This document shows, piece after piece, positions 8,088 through 16,283 of a stretch of 64,000 bases of DNA. The position numbers were made by a program, and so were the translations under genes. The stretch's first letter is position 1. Each line of letters starts with the position of its first letter. The stretch comes from Alphaproteobacteria bacterium (GTDB lineage: Bacteria > Pseudomonadota > Alphaproteobacteria > Rhodobacterales > Rhodobacteraceae): positions 109,868 to 173,867 of the forward strand of contig JAUHVK010000006.1 in NCBI GenBank assembly GCA_030425145.1, written 5' to 3'. The notes under the pieces are model-generated. The model was not told where the DNA came from. It saw only the letters and a list, made by a program, of their open reading frames with translations, and did no database searches.

Positions 8088-9683
8088 ATGGCCCCCCGTG
8101 TACTCATCTCTGACAAACTCTCCGACGCCGCCGTCCAGATCTTCAAGGACCGCGGGATCGAAGTCGATTTCCAGCCGAACCTCGGCAAGGACAAAGACAA
8201 GCTGGCCGAAGTGATCGGCCAATATGACGGTCTCGCGATCCGCTCGGCCACCAAGGTCACGCCGACGATCCTTGAGAACGCGACGAACCTCAAGGTGATC
8301 GGCCGCGCGGGGATTGGCACTGACAATATCGACAAGGAAGCGGCCTCCAAGAAAGGCGTGATCGTCATGAACACGCCCTTCGGCAACATGATCACCACCG
8401 CCGAACACGCCATTGCGATGATGTTCGCCTGTGCGCGTCAAATCCCCGAGGCGTCCGCCTCGACCCATGCGGGCAAGTGGGAAAAGTCGAAATTCATGGG
8501 TGTCGAACTCACCGGCAAGACATTGGGTGTGATCGGTGCGGGCAATATCGGCGGTATCGTCTGTGATCGCGCCCGTGGTCTCAAGATGAAGGTCATTGCC
8601 TACGACCCGTTCCTCGGCGAGGACAAAGCCAAGCAGATGCAGGTGGAAAAGGTCGAACTGGAAGACCTGCTCAAGCGTGCCGATTTCATCACCCTGCACG
8701 TGCCGCTGACGGATCAGACCCGCAACATCCTGAGCCGCGAGAACCTCGAGAAGACCAAGAAAGGCGTGCGGATCATCAACTGCGCCCGTGGCGGTCTGGT
8801 GGATGAAGAGGCGTTGGCCGACATGCTGAAATCCGGCCACGTGGCTGGTGCCGCATTTGACGTGTTCAGCGAAGAACCTGCGACGGAAAACCCGCTCTTC
8901 AACCTGCCAAACGTAGTGTGCACCCCGCACCTTGGTGCCGCCACAACCGAAGCGCAGGAAAACGTGGCGCTGCAGGTGGCCGAGCAGATGGCCAACTACC
9001 TGCTGACCGGTGCAGTCGAAAACGCGCTCAACATGCCGTCGGTGACTGCTGAGGAAGCCAAGATCATGGGGCCGTGGATCAAACTGGCCGATCATCTGGG
9101 CAGCTTTATCGGCCAGATGACGGATGAGCCTGTCAAGGCGATCAACATTCTTTATGACGGGACGGTTTCGTCGATGAACCTCGATGCGCTGAACTGCTCG
9201 GCGATTGCGGGCATCATGAAGCGGGCCAACCCGGACGTGAACATGGTCAGCGCGCCGCTCATCGCAAAAGAGCGCGGCATCAAGATCAGCACCACCAATC
9301 AGGCCAAAACCGGCGCGTTTGACGGTTACATCAAAGTGACAGTGGTCACCGCTGAGCGTGAGCGCTCGATCGCGGGGACCGTGTTCAGCGATGGCAAGCC
9401 GCGCTTCATCCAGATCAAGGGCATCAATATCGATGCCGAGATCGGGACGCACATGATCTACACCACCAACGAAGACGTGCCGGGCATCATCGGTACGCTG
9501 GGCACCACTCTGGGCCAGAACAACGTCAACATTGCGAACTTCACACTCGGTCGTTCTGTCGCCAAAGGTGAGGCAATTGCACTTCTCTACGTCGATGAGC
9601 CGGTTCCGGCCAATGTCGTGGAAAAGCTCAAGGCGACCGGTCTCTTCCGGCAGGTCAAGCCGCTGCAGTTCGACGTCGCCTGA
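8088..9683 (+). CDS. serA: D-3-phosphoglycerate dehydrogenase
   Basis: A 531-residue long-form enzyme that makes 3-phosphohydroxypyruvate, the committed step of serine synthesis. In order: a split substrate-binding domain with an inserted NAD-binding Rossmann fold (GVIGAGNIGG), catalytic Arg in CARGGLVDE, catalytic His in PHLGAATTEAQ, then an intervening domain and a C-terminal ACT domain (from about residue 455, DVPGIIGTLG). The ACT domain implies feedback by serine. The ATG at 8088 has AAAAGGA 9 bases upstream. Cotranscribed with serC. Confidence 0.97.
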   Translation: MAPRVLISDKLSDAAVQIFKDRGIEVDFQPNLGKDKDKLAEVIGQYDGLAIRSATKVTPTILENATNLKVIGRAGIGTDNIDKEAASKKGVIVMNTPFGNMITTAEHAIAMMFACARQIPEASASTHAGKWEKSKFMGVELTGKTLGVIGAGNIGGIVCDRARGLKMKVIAYDPFLGEDKAKQMQVEKVELEDLLKRADFITLHVPLTDQTRNILSRENLEKTKKGVRIINCARGGLVDEEALADMLKSGHVAGAAFDVFSEEPATENPLFNLPNVVCTPHLGAATTEAQENVALQVAEQMANYLLTGAVENALNMPSVTAEEAKIMGPWIKLADHLGSFIGQMTDEPVKAINILYDGTVSSMNLDALNCSAIAGIMKRANPDVNMVSAPLIAKERGIKISTTNQAKTGAFDGYIKVTVVTAERERSIAGTVFSDGKPRFIQIKGINIDAEIGTHMIYTTNEDVPGIIGTLGTTLGQNNVNIANFTLGRSVAKGEAIALLYVDEPVPANVVEKLKATGLFRQVKPLQFDVA

Positions 9684-9753
9684 CCCGCGGCAAAACTAAC
9701 TTCCGGGAGCGGTTCTGATTGCGCCGCTCCCGACCACATGCGACACATAAAGC

Positions 9754-10491
9754 ATGACAGGCACACTTTACGCGATAGGCGATATTCACGGGCAACTTGG
9801 TATGCTCGAAGCCGCGTTGGCGATGATTGACGCCGATGGCGGTGACAACGCGCGGGTGGTCTTTCTGGGCGATTATGTCGATCGTGGCCCTGACAGCAAC
9901 GGCGTGATCGACACGCTTATTTGTGGGCTGGATGCTGGGCGAGACTGGGTTTGCCTCAAAGGCAATCATGACCGTTTCTTTGAGTGGTATCTTGAACCGG
10001 ATGGTCCGCGCTTTGATCCGCATCTTCTGGTTGGCTATCACTGGTTTCACCCGGCCATTGGCGGGACGGAAACCATCGCATCCTATGGCGTCTACCTGCC
10101 GGATCGCATCCGCAAGGCCGATCTTGCCAAACAGTTGCATGCAGCGGTTCCAGAACGGCACAAAGTATTCCTGCGGAGCTTGAAATCGGCGCACCATGAA
10201 GGCGGGTTGTTCTTTGTACATGCTGGAATCCGTCCCGGTGTGCCACTGGATCAGCAGGCCGAAAACGATTTGCTTTGGATCCGGCAAGAGTTCCACAGCG
10301 ACAAGCGCGATCACGGTTCCATCGTTGTGCATGGCCACACCCCCGTGGATGCGCCCGAGCGCTTTGCGAACCGGGTCAACCTCGACACAGGCGCCGGTTA
10401 CGGACGCCCGCTCACCGTTGCGGTGTTCGAGGGGGATGAGGTGTTCCGATTGACCGACACTGGCCGCGAACGCATCCCCGGTCGTAGCTGA
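9754..10491 (+). CDS. Serine/threonine-type metallophosphatase (PPP family)
   Basis: A 245-residue metallophosphoesterase close to bacterial PrpA/PrpB and diadenosine tetraphosphatase-like proteins. All core metal motifs are present: GDIHG (residues 9-13), GDYVDRGP (about 40-47), KGNHDRF (about 70-76), and later histidines in FVHAG and VHGHTP. It acts in the cytoplasm on phosphoproteins or dinucleoside polyphosphates; the sequence cannot separate these. It is downstream of serA by 70 bases, with an imperfect inverted repeat CGGGAGCGG/CCGCTCCCG (9703-9732) between, so cotranscription is uncertain. Confidence 0.88.
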   Translation: MTGTLYAIGDIHGQLGMLEAALAMIDADGGDNARVVFLGDYVDRGPDSNGVIDTLICGLDAGRDWVCLKGNHDRFFEWYLEPDGPRFDPHLLVGYHWFHPAIGGTETIASYGVYLPDRIRKADLAKQLHAAVPERHKVFLRSLKSAHHEGGLFFVHAGIRPGVPLDQQAENDLLWIRQEFHSDKRDHGSIVVHGHTPVDAPERFANRVNLDTGAGYGRPLTVAVFEGDEVFRLTDTGRERIPGRS

Positions 10492-10496
10492 GCGAT

Positions 10497-10747
10497 GTTG
10501 CCTGGCAGCGGAACACGGTGTGGGAAAGTGCTATGTGGTCCAGGATCATCGGCAGCACAAAGAGTGTGCCATTCAGGATGATGAACAGGTTTTCGGGAGC
10601 ACTGGCTGCTGCACAGTTCGTCAAGTGATCCGGCATGATGTACGGGTTAAACGAATAGGTCGTCCCGAAGAAGCCGAGCGGGAACAGAACGGTGGTGCCC
10701 GCGAGTGGGACCAAAAAAGCTACCATCGCTAAAAGCACCAGCGGCAC
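10497..10747 (-). pseudogene. Decayed C-terminal fragment of cytochrome bd-type oxidase subunit II (cydB-like)
   Basis: The minus-strand reading gives a hydrophobic text with the order GFFGTTYSFNPYIMPDHLT, AAASAPENLFIILNGTLFVLPMILDHIALSHTVFRC. This parallels the end of CydB/CioB, where the family has a GxxGLxxSxxPYIVPPxxT segment, AAAPPESxxFMLVG, VLIPxILxYTxxxYxVFRGKV. Many conserved residues are changed (PP to PD, Tyr to Asp or His, FRGK to FRC) and no N-terminal 250 residues exist upstream. The reading then runs into antisense of the phosphatase gene, showing loss of the natural stop. I read it as a relic of a deleted cioAB/cydAB locus. A chance resemblance is possible but unlikely over 50 residues. 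Confidence 0.55.
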
Positions 10748-10948
10748 CGTTTCGCACTATGCCTAGGGTTGCGCATTGCTCAAAAAGCCTATGGTGCGGG
10801 ATGTTATTGCTTAAATTGAGCATCTTGCGAAAGATATTTGCAGCGTTTGCATTATCCTTGGCAGGAAAAGAGGCAAATAGACTTTTCACAAAGTGGTAGA
10901 TTGTAAGGACCGGCGTTTAGACCGGGAACATTTCGCAAGGGGGACATT
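10748..10948. other. Upstream region of uspA
   Basis: No gene is visible. The stretch is AT-richer than its surroundings and should hold the uspA promoter. I do not see a recognisable FNR box or other named operator. Confidence 0.4.
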
Positions 10949-11383
10949 ATGTCTGAGAAATTCGTCGTGGGATACGACGGGAGCGATGTCGCAAAGCGCG
11001 CTCTTGATTTTGCCGTATCGCGGGCCGAGGCCCAAGGGGGCAGTATCCTGATTGTGCATGTGCTGGAATGGTCACCCTATTCCTTCCTCACACCACAGGA
11101 AATTGAAGAACGCCACGCGCGGCGGACGGAAGAGTTGGAACGCGCTGAAAAGGCCCTCATGGAACCGCTCAAAGCGACAATCTCCGCTGCCGGTGTGCCG
11201 GTCGAAACCCAGATCAAATACGGACATGTCGCCAAGACGCTGTGCGATGTCGCCAAGAAAGAGGGGGCGACACAAATGTTCATCGGCCGTGACGGCGATG
11301 GCGGTTTGTCGAGCCGGGTTTTCGGCTCTGTTGCTGGGTCTCTTGTTCAGGTCGCGCCAGTGCCCTGCACCATCGTTCCATAA
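10949..11383 (+). CDS. Universal stress protein (UspA family)
   Basis: A 144-residue single-domain USP. The N-terminal strand KFVVGYDGSDVAKRAL and the C-terminal nucleotide-binding pattern around GRDGDGGLSSRVFGSVAGSLVQ, with the closing PCTIVP strand, are typical of ATP-binding members. It precedes the alanine symporter gene by 20 bases and is in the same direction, so the pair is likely one transcript; USP genes often accompany transporters and act as nucleotide-sensing partners. That link is inferred. Confidence 0.9.
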   Translation: MSEKFVVGYDGSDVAKRALDFAVSRAEAQGGSILIVHVLEWSPYSFLTPQEIEERHARRTEELERAEKALMEPLKATISAAGVPVETQIKYGHVAKTLCDVAKKEGATQMFIGRDGDGGLSSRVFGSVAGSLVQVAPVPCTIVP

Positions 11384-11403
11384 TCGCACAAGGAATTTCA
11401 TAG

Positions 11404-12948
11404 ATGACACGTCTTGTTCCAACGGCGGTCTTGGCCGTCTTTTTGACCTTGTCCGGAGCCCTCGCGGCATCGGCACAATCCATTGACGAAACCATCAACG
11501 GCATCTTCGCCAGCTCCACGGGCTGGTTTGTCAGTCTGATCTTCAGCAATTTCCCCGGAACGAGCTTTCCATGGATCGTCGGCTGGCTGGTGATCGCAGC
11601 AACCGTCTTCACAGTCTATTTCGGTGTGATCCAGTTCCGCGCCTTCGGCCATGCCATTGCGCTCGTCAAAGGCGATTATTCGGACCCGAACGATGCGGGT
11701 GAGGTCAGCCACTTTCAGGCGCTGGCAACCGCGCTGTCGGGCACCGTCGGCCTTGGCAATATCGCGGGCGTTGCCGTGGCCATCGGAATCGGTGGTCCGG
11801 GTGCCACGTTCTGGATGATCCTTGCCGGTCTGCTGGGTATGGCGTCCAAGTTCACCGAATGTACGCTGGGTGTGAAATACCGCAACGAATACGCCAACGG
11901 CACAGTGTCCGGTGGCCCGATGTACTACCTGACCAAGGGCTTTGCCGAACGGGGCGTTGGCGGCGGGCGCGTCCTTGCAATCCTGTTTTCGATTTTCTGT
12001 ATCCTCGGTGCGCTCGGCGGCGGCAACATGTTTCAGGCCAACCAGGCCCATGCACAGTTGACCAACGTGTTTGGGGAATACCCCGGCTGGATCACCGGTG
12101 TGGTCTTTGCTGGCATCGTGTTTGCCGTGATCGTTGGTGGTCTCAAATCCATTGCGCGAGTGACGGAAAAGGTCGTGCCGTTCATGGGCGTAATCTATGT
12201 CGGCACAGCGCTGATCATCATCCTGATGAACTATGACAAGATTGGTTGGGCCTTTGGTCAGATCTTCGCAGGCGCCTTTACGGGTCTCGGTGTGGCGGGC
12301 GGCTTTGTCGGCGCGCTGATCCAAGGCTTCAAACGCGCGGCGTTCTCGAACGAGGCGGGCGTTGGCTCTGCAGCGATTGCCCACTCGGCGGTTCGCACCA
12401 AAGAGCCGATCACTGAAGGCTTCGTGTCGCTGTTGGAACCGCTGATCGACACCGTAGTGGTCTGCACCATGACAGCGCTGGTGATCATCATCACCGGGCA
12501 ACTGGTTGCGGATCCGAACACCGGAAACTACCTGCTGAACGAAGCTGGCACAGCGATCCAGACTGTGGGAGACACGTCTGGTGTCGCGTTGACGTCGGCC
12601 GCATTCTCGTCCTCCATCGGTGGGTTCAAATATGTGCTGGCGCTTGCGGTGATCCTGTTCGCCTTCTCCACCATGATCTCTTGGTCTTACTATGGGCTGA
12701 AAGCGTGGACCTACCTCTTTGGTGAAGGCAAGACGCAGGAACTGATCTTCAAGGTGATTTTCTGCCTCTTCGTCATCATTGGAGCGGCTGCAAGCCTTGG
12801 ACCGGTCATCGACTTCTCGGATGCGGCGATCTTTGCGATGGCGGTGGTCAACATCATCGGTCTCTACGTGCTGATGCCCATCGTGAGGCGCGAGCTGAAC
12901 AGCTACTGGTCGCGGCTCAAATCGGGCGAGATCAAGAAGTTCAACTGA
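11404..12948 (+). CDS. Alanine/sodium symporter of the AGCS family
   Basis: A 514-residue sodium:alanine (or glycine) symporter in the inner membrane. The N-terminus carries a cleavable-looking signal sequence ending ASAQS, followed by about eleven hydrophobic helices. Family signatures include ATALSGTVGLGNIAGVAVAI, GLLGMASKFTECTLGVKYR and RAAFSNEAGVGSAAIAHSA. Length is normal. It follows uspA in an operon and ends before a terminator at 12976-13002. Alanine versus glycine preference cannot be decided. Confidence 0.94.
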   Translation: MTRLVPTAVLAVFLTLSGALAASAQSIDETINGIFASSTGWFVSLIFSNFPGTSFPWIVGWLVIAATVFTVYFGVIQFRAFGHAIALVKGDYSDPNDAGEVSHFQALATALSGTVGLGNIAGVAVAIGIGGPGATFWMILAGLLGMASKFTECTLGVKYRNEYANGTVSGGPMYYLTKGFAERGVGGGRVLAILFSIFCILGALGGGNMFQANQAHAQLTNVFGEYPGWITGVVFAGIVFAVIVGGLKSIARVTEKVVPFMGVIYVGTALIIILMNYDKIGWAFGQIFAGAFTGLGVAGGFVGALIQGFKRAAFSNEAGVGSAAIAHSAVRTKEPITEGFVSLLEPLIDTVVVCTMTALVIIITGQLVADPNTGNYLLNEAGTAIQTVGDTSGVALTSAAFSSSIGGFKYVLALAVILFAFSTMISWSYYGLKAWTYLFGEGKTQELIFKVIFCLFVIIGAAASLGPVIDFSDAAIFAMAVVNIIGLYVLMPIVRRELNSYWSRLKSGEIKKFN

Positions 12949-12975
12949 TCCGGCGATCTGCGACCGAAAGAACGA

Positions 12976-13002
12976 AAGGGCGGGCCGCAAGGTCCGCCCT
13001 TT
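12976..13002 (+). terminator. Terminator of the uspA-symporter operon
   Basis: Stem AAGGGCGGGCC-GCAA-GGTCCGCCCTT (one G-T wobble) followed by TTT, 27 bases past the symporter stop codon. Confidence 0.85.
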
Positions 13003-13087
13003 TCGCTGAACGCTGCGCAAAAGCGGTTTCAAAAACCCCGAGACATCTTATATCTACCCCTCTCGCGGGCCGAAGGAGACCGCATCG

Positions 13088-13561
13088 ATGGCAAAGCCGA
13101 AGGAAAATCCGAATTACAAGGTGATCGCCGACAACCGTCGCGCGCGGTTCGATTATGCCATCGAGGACGATCTTGAGGCAGGCATCGTCCTGCAAGGGTC
13201 TGAAGTGAAGTCTCTGCGCGAGAACAGTGCCAACATCACCGAATGTTACGCGGCGGTCGAGGATGGCGAGCTGTGGCTGGTGAACTCCTATATCGCCCCC
13301 TACAACCGCGCGATGTTTCCGCATGAGGAACGCCGCCGACGCAAGCTCTTGGTGTCGCGCAAGGAATTGTCGCGCCTTTGGAATGATACCCAGCGCAAGG
13401 GCATGACGATTGTGCCGCTGGTCCTCTATTTCAACGACAAGGGCAAGGTGAAGATGAAGCTTGGTATCGCCAAGGGTAAGAAAATCCACGACAAGCGCGA
13501 AACCGAGGCCAAACGCGACTGGGGCCGCCAGAAGCAGCGTCTGTTGAAGAACGCAGGGTAA
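13088..13561 (+). CDS. smpB: SsrA-binding protein SmpB
   Basis: A 157-residue partner of tmRNA in trans-translation, rescuing stalled ribosomes. The OB-fold core shows [22 protein letters not shown] and the segment [10 protein letters not shown], and the basic C-terminal tail ([21 protein letters not shown]) is the part that mimics the mRNA path. Length and both regions are canonical. A ribosome-binding site GAAGGAG lies before the ATG at 13088. The tmRNA gene is not in this window. Confidence 0.97.
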   Translation: MAKPKENPNYKVIADNRRARFDYAIEDDLEAGIVLQGSEVKSLRENSANITECYAAVEDGELWLVNSYIAPYNRAMFPHEERRRRKLLVSRKELSRLWNDTQRKGMTIVPLVLYFNDKGKVKMKLGIAKGKKIHDKRETEAKRDWGRQKQRLLKNAG

Positions 13562-13570
13562 GGCGGGGGC

Positions 13571-13612
13571 GGCTTTCCGTCGACGGAAAGCCACGATGCG
13601 TCGACGCATCGT
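13571..13612. repeat. Paired-hairpin intergenic element (copy 2)
   Basis: Two perfect palindromes abut: 22 bases (13571-13592, GGCTTTCC...GGAAAGCC) and 20 bases (13593-13612, ACGATGCG...CGCATCGT), both centred on TCGA. The same two stems recur in reverse order at 25612-25652, so the unit is present in opposite orientation there. It follows smpB; no T-run is seen. Confidence 0.75.
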
Positions 13613-13694
13613 GCTCTCGATCGTGGTCAATCGCTTGCGAGTCGGACCGTCGGGTTCTATGCAGAACCGACCCTTTTGAGACGTGGCGACAGAT

Positions 13695-14552
13695 ATGGCA
13701 CAGGACGATCCGAAGACTTTGGTTTCGACAGACTGGCTGGCCTCGCATATGCGCGACCCGGACCTGCGTATTCTGGATGCATCAATGTACCTGCCTGGCA
13801 GCGACCGCGATGCAAAAGCAGAATACGCAGCAGGACACGTTCCTGGAGCACGGTTCTTCGACATTGACGAGATTTCCGACAGCCGCTCGGACCTTCCCCA
13901 CATGGCGCCGCCGATTGAAAAGTTTATGTCGCGCATGCGCGCGATGGGCGTTGGCGATGGGCATCAGGTTGTGGTCTACGATTGCGCCGGTCTGTTTTCC
14001 GCCGCTCGTGTCTGGTGGCTGTTCAAGCTGATGGGCCAGAACGATGTCGCGGTGCTGGATGGTGGTCTTCCGAAATGGGCCGCCGAGGGCCGCGAGCTTG
14101 AGGACATGCCCCCGATCATCCGTGACCGGCACATGACGGTTCGGCGTCAGGCGCATTTGGTTAAGGATGTGACGCAGGTGTCGGCAGCGTCCAAGCTGCG
14201 CGATCAGGAGATCATCGACGCGCGTTCGTCCGGCCGGTTCCGAGGGGAAGAGCCTGAACCGCGCCCCGGAATGCGTGGCGGTCATATCCCCGGATCGAAG
14301 AACGTCCATTACGCCAGCTTGCTGAATGCTGATCAGACGATGAAGTCGCCCGAGGAAACCCGCGCGATCTTTGAGGCGGCAGGCGTCGATCTGTCGAAAC
14401 CGGCAATCACCACATGCGGCTCTGGCGTAACGGCGGCGATCCTGTCGCTCGCGATGGCGCGCATGGGCAAAGACGACCATTCCCTTTACGACGGCTCGTG
14501 GTGCGAATGGGGGATGTTCCCCACTGTGCCCGTGGCCACTGGAGACAATTGA
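13695..14552 (+). CDS. sseA: 3-mercaptopyruvate sulfurtransferase
   Basis: A 285-residue tandem-rhodanese protein that transfers sulfur from 3-mercaptopyruvate to cyanide or thiol acceptors. The N-terminal rhodanese domain is inactive (Asp in YDCAG replaces part of the loop), and the C-terminal domain has the active-site loop CGSGVTA, which marks mercaptopyruvate sulfurtransferases as opposed to thiosulfate ones (CRKGVT). The ATG at 13695 is chosen; an in-frame GTG at 13683 is an alternative and neither has a strong ribosome-binding site. Its stop overlaps the ATG of the aminotransferase, which could supply mercaptopyruvate by transaminating cysteine. Confidence 0.92.
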   Translation: MAQDDPKTLVSTDWLASHMRDPDLRILDASMYLPGSDRDAKAEYAAGHVPGARFFDIDEISDSRSDLPHMAPPIEKFMSRMRAMGVGDGHQVVVYDCAGLFSAARVWWLFKLMGQNDVAVLDGGLPKWAAEGRELEDMPPIIRDRHMTVRRQAHLVKDVTQVSAASKLRDQEIIDARSSGRFRGEEPEPRPGMRGGHIPGSKNVHYASLLNADQTMKSPEETRAIFEAAGVDLSKPAITTCGSGVTAAILSLAMARMGKDDHSLYDGSWCEWGMFPTVPVATGDN

Positions 14553-15736
14553 TGTTCGAGACCCTTAAGGAACAACCCGCGGACAAGATCCTTGCCCTGA
14601 TGCAGACCTATCGCGAGGACCCGCGCGATGGGAAAATTGACTTGGGCGTCGGTGTCTACAAAGACGCCTCCGGCAACACGCCGATCATGCGCGCGATCAA
14701 GAACGCCGAACATCAGTTGTGGGAGGCCGAGACCACCAAGGCCTATACTGGTCTGGCGGGCGATCCGGCCTTTGCAGATGCGATGGTCGCAATGGTGCTG
14801 GGCAATTCTGTGCCGCGCGCCAATGTGGCTGCAGTGGCAACGCCGGGTGGCACGGGTGCGGTGCGTCAGGGCTTTGACATGGTCAAGATGGCGAACCCGA
14901 ACGCCAAGGTGTTCGTCAGCGATCCGACATGGCCGAACCACCTGTCGATCCTCAAGCACATGGGCATGAACATGGTGCCCTACCGTTATTTCGACGACGA
15001 GTCGCGCGGTGTGGATTTCGCGGGCATGATGGAAGACCTCGCGCAGGCGGGTCCGGGTGACATCGTTCTGGTGCATGGCTGCTGCCACAATCCGACAGGT
15101 GCGAACCTCAACATGACCGAGTGGAAGGCTTTGGTTGATCTGCTGATCAAGACCGGCGCGACTCCCATGGTCGACATTGCCTATCAGGGCTTTGGCGACG
15201 GGCTTGAGGAAGACGCGGCGGCGACACGCCTGATCGCCTCTTCGGTGCCTGAGACCATCATTGCGGCAAGCTGTTCCAAGAACTTCGGCATCTACCGTGA
15301 GCGCACCGGTCTTCTGATGGCCGTGGCTGCTGATCCGTCGGCGCACAAGTTGAACCAGGGCACATTGGCCTATCTGAACCGTCAGAACTATTCCTTCCCG
15401 CCCGATCACGGCGCGCGCCTTGTGACGATGGTTCTGACCGATGATGCGCTGCGCGCGGAATGGGCTGCGGAACTGGAGGAGATGCGCAATGGCATGCTGG
15501 GTCTGCGCGAGCAGCTGGCCGCCGAGTTGCAGCGCCTCTCCGGTTCGGACCGCTTTGGCTTTATCGCCCAGCACCGGGGCATGTTCTCGCGCCTTGGGGC
15601 GACGCCGGAGCAGGTGGAGCGTCTGCGCGAGGAGCACGCGATCTACCTTGTCGGAGACTCGCGTCTGAACATTGCAGGCCTTAACAAGGACTCGGTGCCC
15701 ATTCTGGCCAAGGCGATCATCGACGTCGGGATCTGA
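14552..15736 (+). CDS. Aromatic/aspartate aminotransferase (class I)
   Basis: A 394-residue PLP enzyme resembling AspC/TyrB. The PLP lysine is in SCSKNFGIYRERTG, the HGCCHNPTGANL loop carries the cofactor-binding Asn, and the substrate carboxylate Arg is in GDSRLNIAGL. It shares one base with the sseA stop codon, so translation is coupled. Together the two enzymes could run cysteine to mercaptopyruvate and then sulfur transfer. Aspartate versus aromatic preference is undetermined. A strong terminator follows. Confidence 0.93.
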   Translation: MFETLKEQPADKILALMQTYREDPRDGKIDLGVGVYKDASGNTPIMRAIKNAEHQLWEAETTKAYTGLAGDPAFADAMVAMVLGNSVPRANVAAVATPGGTGAVRQGFDMVKMANPNAKVFVSDPTWPNHLSILKHMGMNMVPYRYFDDESRGVDFAGMMEDLAQAGPGDIVLVHGCCHNPTGANLNMTEWKALVDLLIKTGATPMVDIAYQGFGDGLEEDAAATRLIASSVPETIIAASCSKNFGIYRERTGLLMAVAADPSAHKLNQGTLAYLNRQNYSFPPDHGARLVTMVLTDDALRAEWAAELEEMRNGMLGLREQLAAELQRLSGSDRFGFIAQHRGMFSRLGATPEQVERLREEHAIYLVGDSRLNIAGLNKDSVPILAKAIIDVGI

Positions 15737-15758
15737 TCTGGCCGCTTGACCAAATTGC

Positions 15759-15787
15759 ATGGGCGCCTTCGGGCGCCCATTCTTTTT
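15759..15787 (+). terminator. Terminator of the sseA-aminotransferase operon
   Basis: Stem ATGGGCGCC/GGCGCCCAT with a four-base loop, followed by TCTTTTT. Confidence 0.9.
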
Positions 15788-15863
15788 GTCTCGGCCTGCG
15801 GCCTCGCGTGTTTGGCTGTGTGATGCGTTTGTTTGGCCGGGTGAGGTTTGCAAAGTTGCGTTT

Positions 15864-15890
15864 GCATATTTGCAAAAAGGAGAAGGGCTA
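15864..15890. repeat. GCATATTTG-AAAAAGGAGAAG motif (copy A)
   Basis: A purine-rich motif read on the plus strand as GCATATTTGCAAAAAGGAGA followed by AGG, directly abutting the stop codon of the small monooxygenase gene. Related motifs occur at 19350, 37534 and 53549, three of the four touching a minus-strand stop codon. Confidence 0.6.
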
Positions 15891-16232
15891 GCCGTGCACC
15901 TTGACGCTGTCCTCGGGCGCCTGGTCGCGGTCGAACATGCCGTAGTCGCGTATCACGTGGCAAACCCGCAGGTGGTAATCCGAGAAGATGCCGTTCCGGC
16001 CTTTCGATTGGGCGTTCCGGTGCCCGGCCAGTTTGCGCCAGCGCAGGACGGCGTCTTCGTCTTCGAAAAAGCTGATCGAGAGCAGCTTGTCGGGGTTGGT
16101 CAGGCTTTGGAAACGTTCAACCGAGATAAAGCCTTCGACCTGTTCGACCAAGGGGCGCATGGTGGCGGCGATGTCGAGATAGGCGTCTTTCTGGCCCTCT
16201 GCGGGCATGACTTCGAAAATGATGGCGATCAT
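15888..16232 (-). CDS. Antibiotic biosynthesis monooxygenase (ABM) domain protein
   Basis: A 114-residue single ABM-fold protein (dimeric alpha-beta barrel): IAIIFEVMPAEGQKDAYLD at the start, GFISVERF in the second strand and LLSISFFEDEDAVLRWRKLAGHR in the third. Relatives include quinol monooxygenases and haem-degrading enzymes, but most are of unknown function. The ATG at 16232 has AAGGAG 7 bases upstream. It follows the dnaE2 stop by 51 bases in the same direction and could be cotranscribed with it. Confidence 0.82.
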   Translation of the reverse strand: MIAIIFEVMPAEGQKDAYLDIAATMRPLVEQVEGFISVERFQSLTNPDKLLSISFFEDEDAVLRWRKLAGHRNAQSKGRNGIFSDYHLRVCHVIRDYGMFDRDQAPEDSVKVHG

Positions 16233-16283
16233 GTGTGGCTCCTTTTCGGGGCGGAGAATGGCGGGGTTGGGAAGGCTTGGCAA

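Noticed and set aside
9703..9732. Inverted repeat CGGGAGCGG/CCGCTCCCG as a serA terminator
   Set aside because: No T-run follows and the loop is long, so termination is not supported.
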